The notes: a model not told the origin generated them from the sequence alone. A stretch of 64,000 nucleotides of DNA from Cyrtodaria siliqua (GCA_037043455.1 JAWPHD010006774.1:62001-126000); one strand, 5' to 3'; shown: positions 22,215 through 32,233, counted from the first letter of the stretch. Translations and numbers: made by a program.

Positions 22215-22860
22215 GAAGAAGAAGAAGAAGAAGAAGAAGAAGAAGAAGAAGAAGAAGAAGAAGAAGAAAGATTATTGACTTAAACTATTACATAGTTTTT
22301 CATCATATAAACATATATTTTACAAATATAATTTGACCACAATAACAAGATTAGTACAGGTTCATTAATTTATGAATTAATATGGAAAAAAAGAAGAAGA
22401 AAAAGGAGATATAACATGGAGAATTTTTTTTTATATATATATAGGAATCAAAATCTAATATCTAATACGGTACAATAGAACAATTGTATTATAGTGAGTA
22501 TGAACGAGAGTATACGTTATTTATCATGCTACGTCTTAAAGAGAAAGCTTCTGAGATGTATTTGCTAAAATTGATAACATCTTTTTTGTTTGTAGAATGA
22601 AGGAGAGCAATTAATTTAAACATACTAGGCCTATGGCTATAATATCGTTTTATATATTTACTTCTGATTGTATTATAAACAGGACATATTAACGCAAAAT
22701 GGAACTCGTCCTCTATATCATTAGTGTTACATAGCTGACATATCCGTTCATGTCTTTCTAACCTTTCACGAGAATACCTCCCTGTCTCGATCCTTAAACT
22801 ATGAGAGGACAAGCGTAATCTGGTTACCACACTGCGATCGCACCTAGACATCTATATAAT
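22215..22860 (-). mobile_element. 5'-truncated LINE with (TTC)n 3' tail
   Basis: Minus-strand order: C-terminal coding sequence (22851-22489), a ~220-bp 3' UTR ending GTCAATAAT, then a pure (CTT)n/(TTC)n microsatellite (22215-22268) as the 3' tail. It belongs to the same general LINE group as 48341-50673 and 51057-53961, judged by the shared CCHC block, but it is a distinct family with a different tail. Confidence 0.75.
22489..22851 (-). pseudogene. LINE polymerase C-terminal domain with CCHC motif
   Basis: 120 codons. TRLRLSSHSLRIETGRY precedes a cysteine cluster CQLCNTNDIEDEFHFALIC (CX2CX9HX4C), then IKRYYSHRPSMFKLIALLHS and NFSKYISEAF. This is the standard ending of a group of LINE polymerases abundant in lophotrochozoans. 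The RT domain itself is absent (5' truncation). No in-frame stop occurs in the retained part, so decay since insertion is modest. Function in the intact element: nucleic-acid-binding tail of the reverse transcriptase. Confidence 0.8.
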
Positions 22861-22964
22861 ATATATAAAAGTCAAGCGTGAGACAAATGTTGACCACAAT
22901 AGAAGTATGGTCAGGGGACTGCGTTCGTGTGGGATAGGGGTAGACATGGCTCTAAAGTGATATG

Positions 22965-23260
22965 ACGGTAGCTTTAATGGAGTAACATTTTAATTATACA
23001 CTAGTTACGTTTAAGTTCTCAAACTTCACTGTATGCTCTAGAAGGTAAATATGTTCATCAAATATGCTCAGCGAATAACCCCTTCTAAGTGGGGATGAAA
23101 TAAAGACGTTATAATTATAATCATCTCTCTTGTCATAGCTTAAGCGTATTATTGTTCCATTTTCAACACAGAGAGACTAATCGATAAAAAATACATTAAG
23201 AGTATTAGCTTTCTTGAGTCAAAGACATTCAAAACAATTTCCAATTGTTGAAGCCGTTGA
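22965..23260 (-). pseudogene. R1 RT fragment (thumb-proximal block)
   Basis: The minus strand encodes, across frame breaks, SLCVENGTII followed by YDKRDDYNYNV. This corresponds to the ENGEII..YDKRYDFNFDIV block of the better R1 copy at 37740-38440. Heavily decayed. Confidence 0.6.
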
Positions 23261-23318
23261 GCACAGCTTAAAACTTTAACATCAGAAAAAATCTACAGTT
23301 TCCAAACAAAGACTTAAC

Positions 23319-24067
23319 TACGGAATCCTGTTAGGGCCATCGCGATCTCGCGTTTTCAATTTCGCGAGATTGCGAGATTGCGAAATAAATTTCGCATTCT
23401 CGTCCTATTCTACCTTTAAAAAAACGCGAAGTTTGCATTCCAAACATCGTGCAAACCTCGCGATTTTATCACGTTTTCATTTGGACGAGATTGCGAGAAT
23501 GCGAAATAAATCTCGCATTCTCGCCGTATTCTATAATGAAAAAAAACGCGAGATTTGCAATCAAACTTCGTGCAAACCTCGCGATTTTATATCGGCATAT
23601 TGTACAATGAAAAAAATGCGAGGATTGCAAATCAAACGTCGTGCAAACCTCGCGATTTTATTCTTATTAGATTACGAGAATAAGAAATATGTTTTCTTGT
23701 TTTTGCCCTCTGGTACATCGAAGAAAAAAACGCGAGGTTTGCTAACCCAAACTTCGCGTAATTCTCGCATTTTTTTCATCGTACAATAGGCCGATATAAA
23801 AGCGCGAGGTTTGCACGAAGTTTGATTTGCTAATCTCGAGTTTTTTTCATTGTAGAATACGGCGAGAATGCGAGATTTATTTCGCATTCTCGCGATCTCG
23901 TCCAAATGAAAACGTGATAAAATCGCGAGGTTTGCACGAAGTTTGGCTTGCAAATCTCGCGTTTTTTTCAATGTAGAATAGGACGAGAATGCGAAATTTA
24001 TTTTGCAATCTCGCAATCTCGCGAAATTAAAAACGCGAGATCGCGATGGCCCTAACAGGATTCCGTA
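23319..24067. mobile_element. 749-bp near-perfect palindrome (foldback element)
   Basis: The ends TACGGAATCC (23319) and GGATTCCGTA (24067) are the tips of two arms of about 370 bp that are inverted copies with a centre near 23693. The arms are unusually rich in CGCGAG/CTCGCG words and contain internal GCAAACCTCGCGATTTT-type subrepeats. Flanks CTTAAC (23313-23318 and 24068-24073) look like a 6-bp target duplication. The near-identical proteins predicted from the two arms are the same sequence read twice. Confidence 0.8.
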
Positions 24068-24073
24068 CTTAAC

Positions 24074-24944
24074 CGAGTCTCAAAGACTACGACTTAGTTT
24101 TTAATTTAGGCAATTTAAAATTGCTATTTAATGAGTAGGTATAAAAGCCGAATAAATATATTTTAAGAATTCCTTCAAAAATATTAAAAATGTATTTCCG
24201 GCTTCCTACTTTGAAAAGCATCATAATGTATAATACCACTGTGATTTCACTTCCTAAATCCCTATCACTGCTTGCCATTACATAAATAAATGTATAAAGC
24301 CCCTATGGTCATTATGAAAAGTTGCCAATTTCCGATGTTTTGCCAACGTATTGTAATATGAGAACGGTTTCCTGTAATAGTATTAGTACAGTCGTCCCCA
24401 AGTAATATGTCTAGTTCAGTAACTCAGGAACTTTTCGAGCACTCTAAACCAGCAAAGTCATGCATATGGAAATGCTCATGATGATATTTGATTGTATTCC
24501 CAGTGCCGCATTAAACTAAAAGGCAGACGGCTTACACCATAATCGTCCTATATATCTAATATGTCAAGGAACACTGCGATTGCCTAGCAACAGAACAATG
24601 ACATATCATTACCATTGATCACGCTACGTTAGACAGATATATCGCTTTGTCATGAACTTCAACATTTAAAGACGAGCCATAATTGCTTACAGTGACATTT
24701 GGCCTTCATTCTTTTAATAAAACTCAGTTTTGTAATAATGCCTCAGATGTATTTGTTATCTTTTGAAATACAAAATATAATTTGATTTAAACATATTTTA
24801 TTTCAAAGATAACGTACTGTAATAAATGGATTGGAATAATGCTTATATTTCAATTTACTTGTGTATCTAATTGCGACTATAGCATACTGTGAAGACGTAT
24901 TAAACACTGTTTAAGTTAAACATTTGTCAAAACAGACGCAGTCA
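24074..24944. other. Unassigned spacer
   Basis: AT-rich, nothing recognised. Confidence 0.35.
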
Positions 24945-25345
24945 GTCAAAAAGACGGATTTAAAACAAAACAGCAATTACAAGGATAAATAATAATTGAG
25001 AAGTAAAGTTTGCGACAACATAAACAAAAGAGTTGGAAACAAATGAATCCTTGGTACGGTCAGTGACATACGGTCAGTGACATACGGTCAGTGACAAAAT
25101 GGCATTCTAAGGGGTAGAGGGTGCACCAAACCTCACTCTTACCCTATTTCATTTCAATTAAACGATACAGACTAAATCAAGAAATGATGTACCCTTTAAC
25201 GACATAATATGCTATATAAGTAAAACAACACTGATCAGGTATATATGAATATAAAAAAGAAAGCATTGAACGCTACAAAACAAATACTTCATCACTTGAA
25301 AAAGCCAGAAACACAAGAAAATAAACTGTTTAGGGCAGACAAGGC
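24945..25345 (-). mobile_element. R1 3' UTR copy with 14-bp triplication
   Basis: Carries the complement of the R1 blocks, including GGTGCACCAAACCTCACTC and the AGTCAACC-like terminus. The segment TACGGTCAGTGACA is repeated three times in a row (about 25057-25098), and other R1 copies have it once. Confidence 0.65.
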
Positions 25346-25366
25346 GAAGCTATTTTATATTTATGA

Positions 25367-25710
25367 AATAGAACATCGTTTACTGTGAATTATCGATTAA
25401 TATATCACGGTTTGGGCGAGTGAAATTATTGTTTACAATTGAACGACAAACCGTGATATATTATAGATAATTCACCGTAAACGATGTTCTATTTCTATTC
25501 CAATACCCCTAAAATGTGAAAATAACGCACACATCTGAAATCTTTCGCATTGCTTTGTTTGCTCTCCTAACGTTGCATACGTTACAATGCGGAATGCGCA
25601 ATGCGCAATGCTTATTCTCCTAACGTTGCAAAAATTACAGTGATATATCGTTCAATACAACGAGATATTTTAAACTAGGCTATATAGTGCGGGTGTATTA
25701 GAATGTGTAA
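25367..25710. mobile_element. MITE D (hairpin-ended dispersed repeat)
   Basis: One end is a hairpin: AATAGAACATCGTTTACTGT (25368) pairs with ACGGTAAACGATGTTCTATT (to 25494), with an inner AATATATCACGGTTT arm and a ~45-base loop. The rest (CCTAACGTTGCA.., GATATATCGTT, CTAGGCTATATAGTGCGGGT) matches 60348-60690 in the opposite orientation and, partly deleted, 47190-47413. Confidence 0.7.
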
Positions 25711-25864
25711 TAATTACCCTATTTGCAAATACAGTTAAACACATACATAAATTATACATATTCACAATACTACTTAAAATATACAAAATCACTAAGGTTG
25801 GGTTATGTGAAACTATTTTTGTTATTAAACAATAATAATTATTACTGATATTGTCATAATGCAT

Positions 25865-25967
25865 GATCTTTCTTGTCGTGCCCTTAATGGTTTATTCTCT
25901 TGTTGCTCTGGCTTCTGCCAAGTCATTTAGTACCTTCATTGTGGCTTTCTAGGCTATTGTTTTTAGC
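25865..25967 (+). mobile_element. R1 copy, left part interrupted by an insertion
   Basis: TTGTCGTGCCCTTAATGGTT and TTGTGGCTTTCTAGGCTATT match the R1 copy at 37290-37380. The matching R1 sequence resumes at 27753, so 25968-27752 is an insertion. Confidence 0.75.
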
Positions 25968-27752
25968 TCTACTGGCCGCCAGGAGGGCTTATGCGATCAC
26001 TTTTCGTCCGTCGTCCGTCTGTCTGTCCGTCTGTCCGTCTGTTATCAATTTTATAAGATCGACATCTCCTCTGAAACCGCTTGAAGGATTTTGATGAAAC
26101 TTCATCACAATGTTACTTGGGAGGGTCCCTCTCAGATTTATGTTTTTCGGGGCCGCCAGTCATCCAAGATGGCCGCCATGGCTAAAACTAGGTCAAATTT
26201 AAGGAAATTTCAAACGACATCTCCTCCGAAACCACTTATTCCATTCTACTGAAATATAATATACATGTTCCTTGGGTTGGCCTCTATTGAGTTTGTGTTT
26301 TTCGTTATCGTCGAATAATCAAAATGGCCGCCACGGCGACTCAAAGTTTACATAGAGTTATACAGGAAAAGGTTAAAAATGACATCTTCTCTGGAACCGC
26401 TTGAAGGATTTTGATGAAACTTAATCACAATGATATTTGGGGTAGTCCCTCTCAGATTTGTGTTTTTCGCGGCTGCCGGTCATCCAAGATGGCGACCATG
26501 GCTAAAACTAGGTCAGATTTAAGGAAATTTTAAACGACATCTCCTCCGAAATCACTTATTCCATTCTATTGATATATCATTTACCTGTTCATTGGGTTGG
26601 CCTCTATCAAGTTTGTGTTTTTCGTTATCGTCGAATAATCAAAATGGCCGCCACGGCGACTCAAAGTTTATATAGAGTTATGAAGGAAAAGATTAAAAAT
26701 GACGTCTTCACTGAAACCGCTTGAAGGATTTTGATGAAACTTAATCACAATGATATTTGGGATAGTCCCTATCAGATTTGTGTTTTTCGCGGCCACCAGT
26801 CATCCAAGATGGCCGCCATGGCTAAAACTAGGTCGAATGTAAGTAAATTTTAAACGACATCTCCTCCGAAACTACTTATTCCATTCTTGTGAAATATCAT
26901 ATACATGTTCCTTGGGTTGGCCTCTATCAAGTTTGTGTTTTTCGTATTCGTCTAATAATCCAAATAGCTACCACGGCGACTCAAATTTTACATAGAGTTA
27001 TATAGGAAAAGGTTAAAAATGACACCTTCTCTGAAACCGCTTGAAGGATTTTGAAGAAACTTAATCACAATGATATTTGGATAGTCCCTCACAGATTTGT
27101 GTTTTTCGCGGCCGCCAGTCATCCAAGATGGCCGCCATGGCTAAAACTAGGCCAAATTTAAGGAAATTTCAAACGACATCTCCTTCGAAACCACTTATTC
27201 CATTCTTGTGAAATATCATATACATGTTCCTTGGGTTAGCCTCTACCAAGTTTATGTTTTTCTGTAATCGTCAAATAATCAAAATGGCCGCCACGGCGAC
27301 CTAAAGTTTACATAAGAGTTATATAGGAAAAGGTTAAAAATTACATCTTCTCTGAAACCGCCTGAAAGATTTTGATGAAACTTAAGCACAATGATATTTG
27401 GGATAGTCCCTCTCAGATTTATGTTTTTTGCGGCCGCCAGTCATCCAAGATGGCCGCCATAGCTAAAACTAGGTCAAATTTAAATAAATTTCAAACGACA
27501 TCTCCTCGGAAATCACTTATTCTATTCTTGTGAAATATCATATACATGTTCCTTGGGTTAGCCTCTATCAAGTTTGTGTTTTTCATTATCGTCAAATAAC
27601 CAAAATTATTCAAAATGGCCGCCACGATAACCCAAAGTTTACATAGAGTTATATATAGGAAACATGTTTCTTGGGTTGACCTCTATCATGTTTATGTTTT
27701 TGAATCACATTATGCAAGTAGAGCGTCTACGTGCCCTCTTGGGCCTCTTGTT
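25968..27752. mobile_element. Inserted element carrying a 320-bp array
   Basis: Begins AGCTCTACTGGCCGCCAGGA, followed by a CCGTCTGTCTGTCCGTCTGT tract, then the array 26061-27705, and ends CGTCTACGTGCCCTCTTGGG. The undisrupted R1 copy at about 37280-37300 (minus strand) provides the empty site, and TTGTTTT on both sides is a plausible 7-bp target duplication. The AGCTCTACTGGCC start is familiar from dispersed repeats of molluscs. No protein was found, so the mobilising machinery is unknown. Confidence 0.75.
26061..27705. repeat. 320-bp higher-order tandem array, five units plus a partial
   Basis: The units start at 26061, 26381, 26701, 27021 and 27341, exactly 320 bp apart, each with GACATCTTCTCTGAAACCGC or a variant. 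Each unit is itself a diverged dimer: a second GACATCTCCTCCGAAACCAC starts about 155 bp in. Each half contains AAGATGGCCGCC or AAAATGGCCGCC. The last partial copy decays at about 27705. Confidence 0.9.
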
Positions 27753-28160
27753 TTGTATTATATTTACACGAGCATATTTGTGTTTTACTTATATTGCCTA
27801 TTGATGCTGCCTTGTTGGTTAGAGATTAGATCATGGCGGGGATTTCTTTATTTACACTGTCTTGTTTTAATGGGATGACAGTAGGGTAAGTGTGAGGTTT
27901 GGTGCACCCTAGAACCGGTTAAAACACCCCCTCCCCCCCCCACCCCCCATTGGCCTACTTTGCCACTGACCGTTCCAAGGCGGTAGCCCTATTGTCAACC
28001 CTTTTGTGTTTGTGATGTCGTTTGCATTTATTATTACTTTTGCTTTCTTGTTTGTCTGTTTGCCTGTTTGTTTCTGTGTTTTGTGGTTGACTGTCCTCCT
28101 TGAATGCTACTTTCCCTGTCCGATATTTTTATATTTCCTTAGATCTACTTATAACATCAC
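27753..28160 (+). mobile_element. R1 copy, right part (3' UTR)
   Basis: Resumes R1 at TTTTGTATTATATTTACACG and continues through GTAAGTGTGAGGTTTGGTGC, a short poly(C) run (27927-27951), GACCGTTCCAAGGCGGTAG and GTGGTTGACTGTCCTCCTTG. It is closest to the minus-strand copy at 36955-37430, with which it shares the C/G homopolymer site. Confidence 0.75.
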
Positions 28161-28229
28161 TGCATGGAATTACTTTGTTTTGGCCTTGAATAAATTTGCA
28201 ATAAGGGTCATGTTTCATCTAAAAAATCA

Positions 28230-28420
28230 CTTTTCCACACTATATACAAGTAGGTATAAAAGTCAAATGGGAAATGTAGCATTCACAGAACAAATCAACT
28301 TAAAACACGCATACCACAATAAACAACAATACAAGGAAAACATGAAAACAAAGTATGCAGCACCAAAAACTTAAAAGGTTTGACTTCGACCTCCTTGTAA
28401 CGATCGGTCAGTGGTAAACA
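28230..28420 (-). mobile_element. R1 3' UTR fragment, inverted
   Basis: GGGAAATGTAGCATTCACAG (28269) and the complement of the ACTGACC.TTCCAAGG block place an R1 3' end on the minus strand, facing the preceding plus-strand copy. Confidence 0.6.
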
Positions 28421-28589
28421 TGCTGCTTACCATGAAACTTATTAAAGACAAGCTTATTGCTCTTATTGTAAAAACACTTTTATTGAAGAAAAGGAAAAAC
28501 ACTTAATTGTTCACCTGCAACACTATTACAACGTGTTTTACTAACGGGTATTTGGTCAACTTCCACACGGATTTCTATTCTAAGTTTAT

Positions 28590-29203
28590 AGACAAATTAA
28601 TGGTATCCCTATATTGATTTCTATCGTAACCTTGATTTACCTTTAAAATATAAAAGTAATTTAAGAACTCTTCTGAGACTATCACAACATGACTTCTATG
28701 ATGACGTGCTTTACAAACTTCGTTAGGTCCTTTGGCATACACTTTCATACAATCGTTATTAAACTTGTTAGAAAGTGTTATGACCCAATCATTTTGAAAT
28801 GCACTACATGTTTAGTGGTTGATCTATTTACAGCTCGCCTATTGCTATGCTTTCCTCTTTGTTTGTGCGATGACCCGACTGGGTGTGGCCCACTTGTCGT
28901 GTCCTTAATGTTGTATTCTCTTGTTGATCTGGCTTCTGCCAAGTCATTAAGTACCTGCTCTGTTGCTCTCTAGTCTTTTATATATTTATATTCGTATAAA
29001 CATGATCGTCCAAGTGTTATATCTGGTTTGTTAGAGGATATAGACTGGTGGAGTTTCTGTATTTAAACTGTTTCGTGTTATTGGGATAGCAATAAGGTAA
29101 AAGTAAGGTTCGGTGTACCCTAGAACCTGATTTAAACTCCCAGTGGCCTTTTTGCCACTGACTGTTTCTAGGCGGTATCCCTATTTTCAACCATTTATAC
29201 ATA
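28590..29203 (+). mobile_element. R1 copy: RT C-terminal relic plus 3' UTR
   Basis: The coding relic (28640-28870) encodes in shifting frames LSQHDFYDDVLYKL, then RKCYDPIILKCTTCLVVD, matching the end of the R1 protein. The 3' UTR follows, with GGTGTACCCTAGAACCTG and CACTGACTGTTTCTAGGCGG. It ends where repeat C begins. Confidence 0.7.
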
Positions 29204-29440
29204 CTGAAAAGGGGATCCCTTGGAAGCAACAAACACAAACGAGAGATACAAATTGCAGACTCGGTTTTATTGAGTCTGTTCATGAGAGGTAATGTAGAGT
29301 GCAACATCTCTCACGCCTACTAGCACCGGCTTCAGCGAAATTCTACTTTAAATTCACAAAGACTGGACTTGATGATCCAAAAGGACCAGTAAGTAATAAC
29401 AGTACTGATTTGTAGTCGGGGCAACATTTTACGGCCGCCA
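29204..29440 (+). repeat. Repeat C, tandem copy 1
   Basis: Starts TGAAAAGGGGATCCCTTGGA and includes AGACTCGGTTTTATTGAGTC, CTAGCACCGGCTT, GATCCAAAAGGACCAGTAAG and TGTAGTCGGGGC. Same orientation as the next copy. Confidence 0.75.
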
Positions 29441-29477
29441 CACAGACTAAAAAAATGCTAGTGTGAATGTCAACAAA

Positions 29478-29708
29478 TATTGAAAAGGGGATCCTTTGGA
29501 AGCAATAAACACAAACAAGAGATAAAAGTTGCAGACTCGGTTTTATTGAGTCTGTTCATTTGAGGTAATGTAGAGTGCAACACCTCTCACGTCTCCTAGC
29601 ACCGGCTTAATCGATATTCTACTTTAATGTCACAAAGATTGGACTCGATGATCCCAAAGGACAGTAAGTAATAACACTACTGATTTGTAGTCGGCGCATC
29701 GTTTTACG
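29478..29708 (+). repeat. Repeat C, tandem copy 2
   Basis: Same blocks in the same order as 29204-29440, separated by about 38 bases. Non-coding; class unknown. Confidence 0.75.
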
Positions 29709-29829
29709 TTTTTTCATGTTTGTGGTGTCGCATACTTTGCTTCTATATTTTACCTTATAATTGTTGTTTGTTCTGTATGCGTTTTTAGTTGACCGTTTCT
29801 ATGAATGCTACATTTCCTGTTGGACGTGT
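29709..29829 (+). mobile_element. R1 3' terminus
   Basis: TGTGGTGTCGCATACTTTGC, TTTTAGTTGACCGTTTCTAT and GAATGCTACATTTCCTGTTG form the R1 3' end. It abuts the direct-repeat element that starts at 29830. Confidence 0.65.
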
Positions 29830-30262
29830 GGTGTCAGACTGATATTATTTTGCTTCCGGGTCGATACTTCCGGGTCGTTACCCTCGAAAGTAGTACTTTA
29901 AAAAAAATGTGTTGACAGTTCAGGGCCTGGTTACTTGTGAAAAAATGTGTTTGAATACTGTGTTTACTATGCCATTATATAAAACGTAATATTTGGCAGG
30001 TTTTATTAGTACTGAGCTTTGTTTTGCAGGACTATTTGCTGACTGTGGAGGGAACCGCATAACGCCATCTGCCTACTCACAGAGATGTGGTGAACATTTT
30101 GAAATCGACATTTTTTGTACGGAAGTGAAATTTGTGAACAAACAAGTATATCGACAAGGGTTAAGACGTTTGATTTTCAGGACTTCTACATGGATAGTTG
30201 AAGGAAAAAAGTTCCAGATATGTGTACCTTAGTGTTAGAATAAATGACAACGGCTCGAAAAC
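29830..30262 (+). repeat. Left direct terminal repeat
   Basis: Nearly identical by eye to 33147-33553. It differs by a tandem duplication of CTTCCGGGTCG near its start, scattered substitutions, and nine extra bases near its end. The 79-codon frame inside it (29993-30232) is also present in the right copy, but the few differences mostly change amino acids, so I do not call a gene. Confidence 0.85.
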
Positions 30263-30584
30263 GATAAGAGACACATGGATTACACGGAATTGTGCATAAC
30301 ATGGACATCTTTACAGATAGAGACTTGAAATTTGAAACACGGACAACTATCGGAATGTTTTACATGGAAATGCAGCCTAAAAAGGTTTGATTTTATTTTT
30401 TATTATGTCATTTTGAAATCAAATTTTTGAAAAATAGAAATTTAAAAACAAAATTAAAACAAAAAAATGTCCCACCCACAATGCCATGCAAACATGTAAA
30501 CAAACCCTAAATTGTCGTCTGTTATATTATAAACATTGATTTTAGCTCTGAATATATTGATTTTGTGCATTTTCAAACTAAATT

Positions 30585-30991
30585 ATGGATCTTTTTTGGG
30601 CTGATTTGAAGGGAAAAAAGTGTGACAGCTCTAAGATGCACCAGAATGGGGAATGTAGTGTATGGTATGGACTGGTTGTCGAAATACAAATTCAGCGCAC
30701 GGTGTGATTAGATTTAAAGATCCCAGAGACCCACCCCAGGCAGATCATAAGACTCAAACTGTTCATCGGATTGCGCTGATGATTCATGTTAACTCACTAG
30801 ATGTCCCATCTTCCGAAGTCACAAGTCACCTTTGTAACAATGTATTGTGTATGAACTGTGATCACCTTGTGTTCGAACCCCAGGCGAGAAATAATAGTCG
30901 TGCAATGTGTTTCTCAAATGGCAAGTGCTATGGGCATGGTGATGGAATTAGGGCATTTCTTGCGCATTTGAATTACAAACATACCAGCTAG
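30585..30991 (+). pseudogene. Zinc-binding-loop homing-endonuclease-like protein (His-Me finger type), frameshifted
   Basis: ATG at 30585 opens a frame encoding MDLFWADLKGKKCD..GECSVW, which then runs into a frame shift. The protein continues in another frame to a stop at 30991. The shift coincides with a 5-bp tandem duplication (TATGGTATGG, near 30661-30670). The downstream part has the ordered motif RNTNSAHGVIRFKDPRDPP, TVHRIALMIH, SHLCNNVLCMNCDHLVFEP, NNSRAMCF and CYGHG. The SHLC..xxC.N..HLVFE...NN..C....C.GH spacing matches the zinc-binding loop of His-Me homing endonucleases (Pfam zf-His_Me_endon), as seen in several mollusc and cnidarian proteins. About 130 codons in all. Family assignment is from remembered motifs. 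The role in the element is unknown; a nuclease nicking DNA for mobility is one inference. Confidence 0.65.
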
Positions 30992-31044
30992 ACCTACATG
31001 TTCTTGGCAAGTGAGTAAACCGAGGGTGAATTGGGCAGACGAAA

Positions 31045-31082
31045 GGTGGGTAGATGGGTGGATGGATGGATGGATGGATATT
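31045..31082. repeat. (GATG)n microsatellite
   Basis: GATGGGTGGATGGATGGATG and continuing. On the minus strand this (CATC)n run directly follows the hammerhead-like segment, as a tail would. Confidence 0.85.
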
Positions 31083-31089
31083 TTTCTTT

Positions 31090-31132
31090 TTGTACGTGTT
31101 TCGACCAGCTATAAGGTCTCCTCAGTGGCATT
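31090..31132 (-). ncRNA. Candidate hammerhead-like motif
   Basis: The minus strand reads CTGAGGA (31125-31119), GACC, TTATAGCT, GGTC, GAAAC (to 31098). CUGANGA and GAAA with a perfect four-base stem II (GACC/GGTC) fit the hammerhead core. Stem III and the cleavage site are not evident. It lies just 5' of a (CATC)n tail on that strand. Confidence 0.35.
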
Positions 31133-31154
31133 GCTGTATACCAGACACGATTTT

Positions 31155-31183
31155 GATGTCATTGTTGTTGTTGTTGTTGTTTC
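31155..31183. repeat. (TTG)n microsatellite
   Basis: Pure GTT/TTG run inside the direct-repeat element. Confidence 0.85.
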
Positions 31184-31283
31184 CAGGTTACAACTGCAAA
31201 AGTGCATGGTATCGTGTCGCTCGTGTGTGCTATACGTTTTCATGTCTCAGTTACCGGACTGCATGATATATGCATGATCTATG

Positions 31284-31690
31284 TCATCCATCCATTTGTC
31301 CTTTCCTGTAATCGTGCTCAGTGCCATTGGTGCTTGTGTAGGAATGGTAGTCCGCCTCGTTGTTAGCAATTCGTTTCATGCGCTTGGCTCTGTGTGCGTG
31401 TGTTTTTGTGTATTTTTTAGGATATTCTGCATTCTTTGTTATGAGCTCTAAACTATGAGCTGTTTGAGCAGACATTTTGTTTCCTGTTACGTACTCCAGT
31501 TTTCTTTTTAGAGACTCATCGACTGTATTATATAACTTGTGTGCTGCTGAGTGCACCCGGCCTTTAAAATTACGCGAATAGTTGATCTCTTTCCGAACGG
31601 TAGCCTGCACTGACCTGTTAAAGGCTTCACACTTTTGAGTTTTGGTCCTGGACATTATTTTTAAAATTGCTTCTCTACTCAGTCTCATTT
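31284..31690 (-). pseudogene. Frame resembling the conserved tail of Mutator-like element proteins
   Basis: A 134-codon open frame on the minus strand: RTKTQKCEAFNRSVQATV, NYSRNFKGRVHSAAHKLYN, LKRKLEYVTGNKM, then a basic KKYTKTHAHRAKRMKRI. The T.[TN]..CEA.N[RA]...., SRN..GR..AA...[NL]N pattern is one I associate with invertebrate proteins annotated as Mutator-like transposase family. Upstream of the frame (plus 31691-31710) the minus strand has a pyrimidine-rich stretch ending TGTTAG, which would serve as a 3' splice site, so the frame may be a terminal exon. It is convergent with the endonuclease-like gene. Alternative: an unrelated element protein. The identity is tentative. Confidence 0.45.
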
Positions 31691-32171
31691 CTAACAGTTA
31701 ATAAAGTATCTTTTTGTCATTATCATTTATTTTCAGGTGTGTGATACCATGTATAGGCAGATAACATGATTTAACCCACCAACTTCCTTCAGCAATTCCT
31801 GAGCACACCAGCGAGTCAGACGGGCAAAGGCTGCAGTTTCAAGAGTAACACTCTATGGTTACTTTCCTGACAGCGGGTAAGCGGCGTATAACTTTTGTTA
31901 TGTCTCCTTTTCCAATTTTAAATAGTTCCTCAATTATTAAACTGCTTTTATGATTTCCCTAAGTCATATCTGCTCGTCAAAAAACTGCAGTTTACACACT
32001 GAAACTGATACTGCCAACGCAATCCAATCTTTACTTCCTGCAATATTTTCACTTCCAAAGTGTCACACTGAGAATTGTTATTAACTGAATGTTCTTTATA
32101 AATAGAATTAACCATTCCCAACATGTTTGAAATACTAATAATTCTATTTCCTGATGGACTTTCTTCTTGTT

Positions 32172-32233
32172 TCAGCCTCGGTCGTAGACGTGATGTAGGC
32201 CCAGCAAATCCTTGGCTGGTCTTGTTGTTGTTG

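Noticed and set aside
23370..24016. Near-identical 139- and 114-codon frames on opposite strands
   Set aside because: They are the two arms of the 749-bp palindrome read in both directions; composition follows the CGCGAG repeats.
28006..28374. 122-codon hydrophobic frame (and 36877-37071 in a sister copy)
   Set aside because: Lies in the R1 3' UTR; the hydrophobic start recurs only because the UTR repeats.
29993..30232. 79-codon frame conserved in both direct repeats (also 33295-33534)
   Set aside because: Differences between the copies are mostly amino-acid-changing and the C-termini diverge by an indel, so there is no sign of protein-level constraint.
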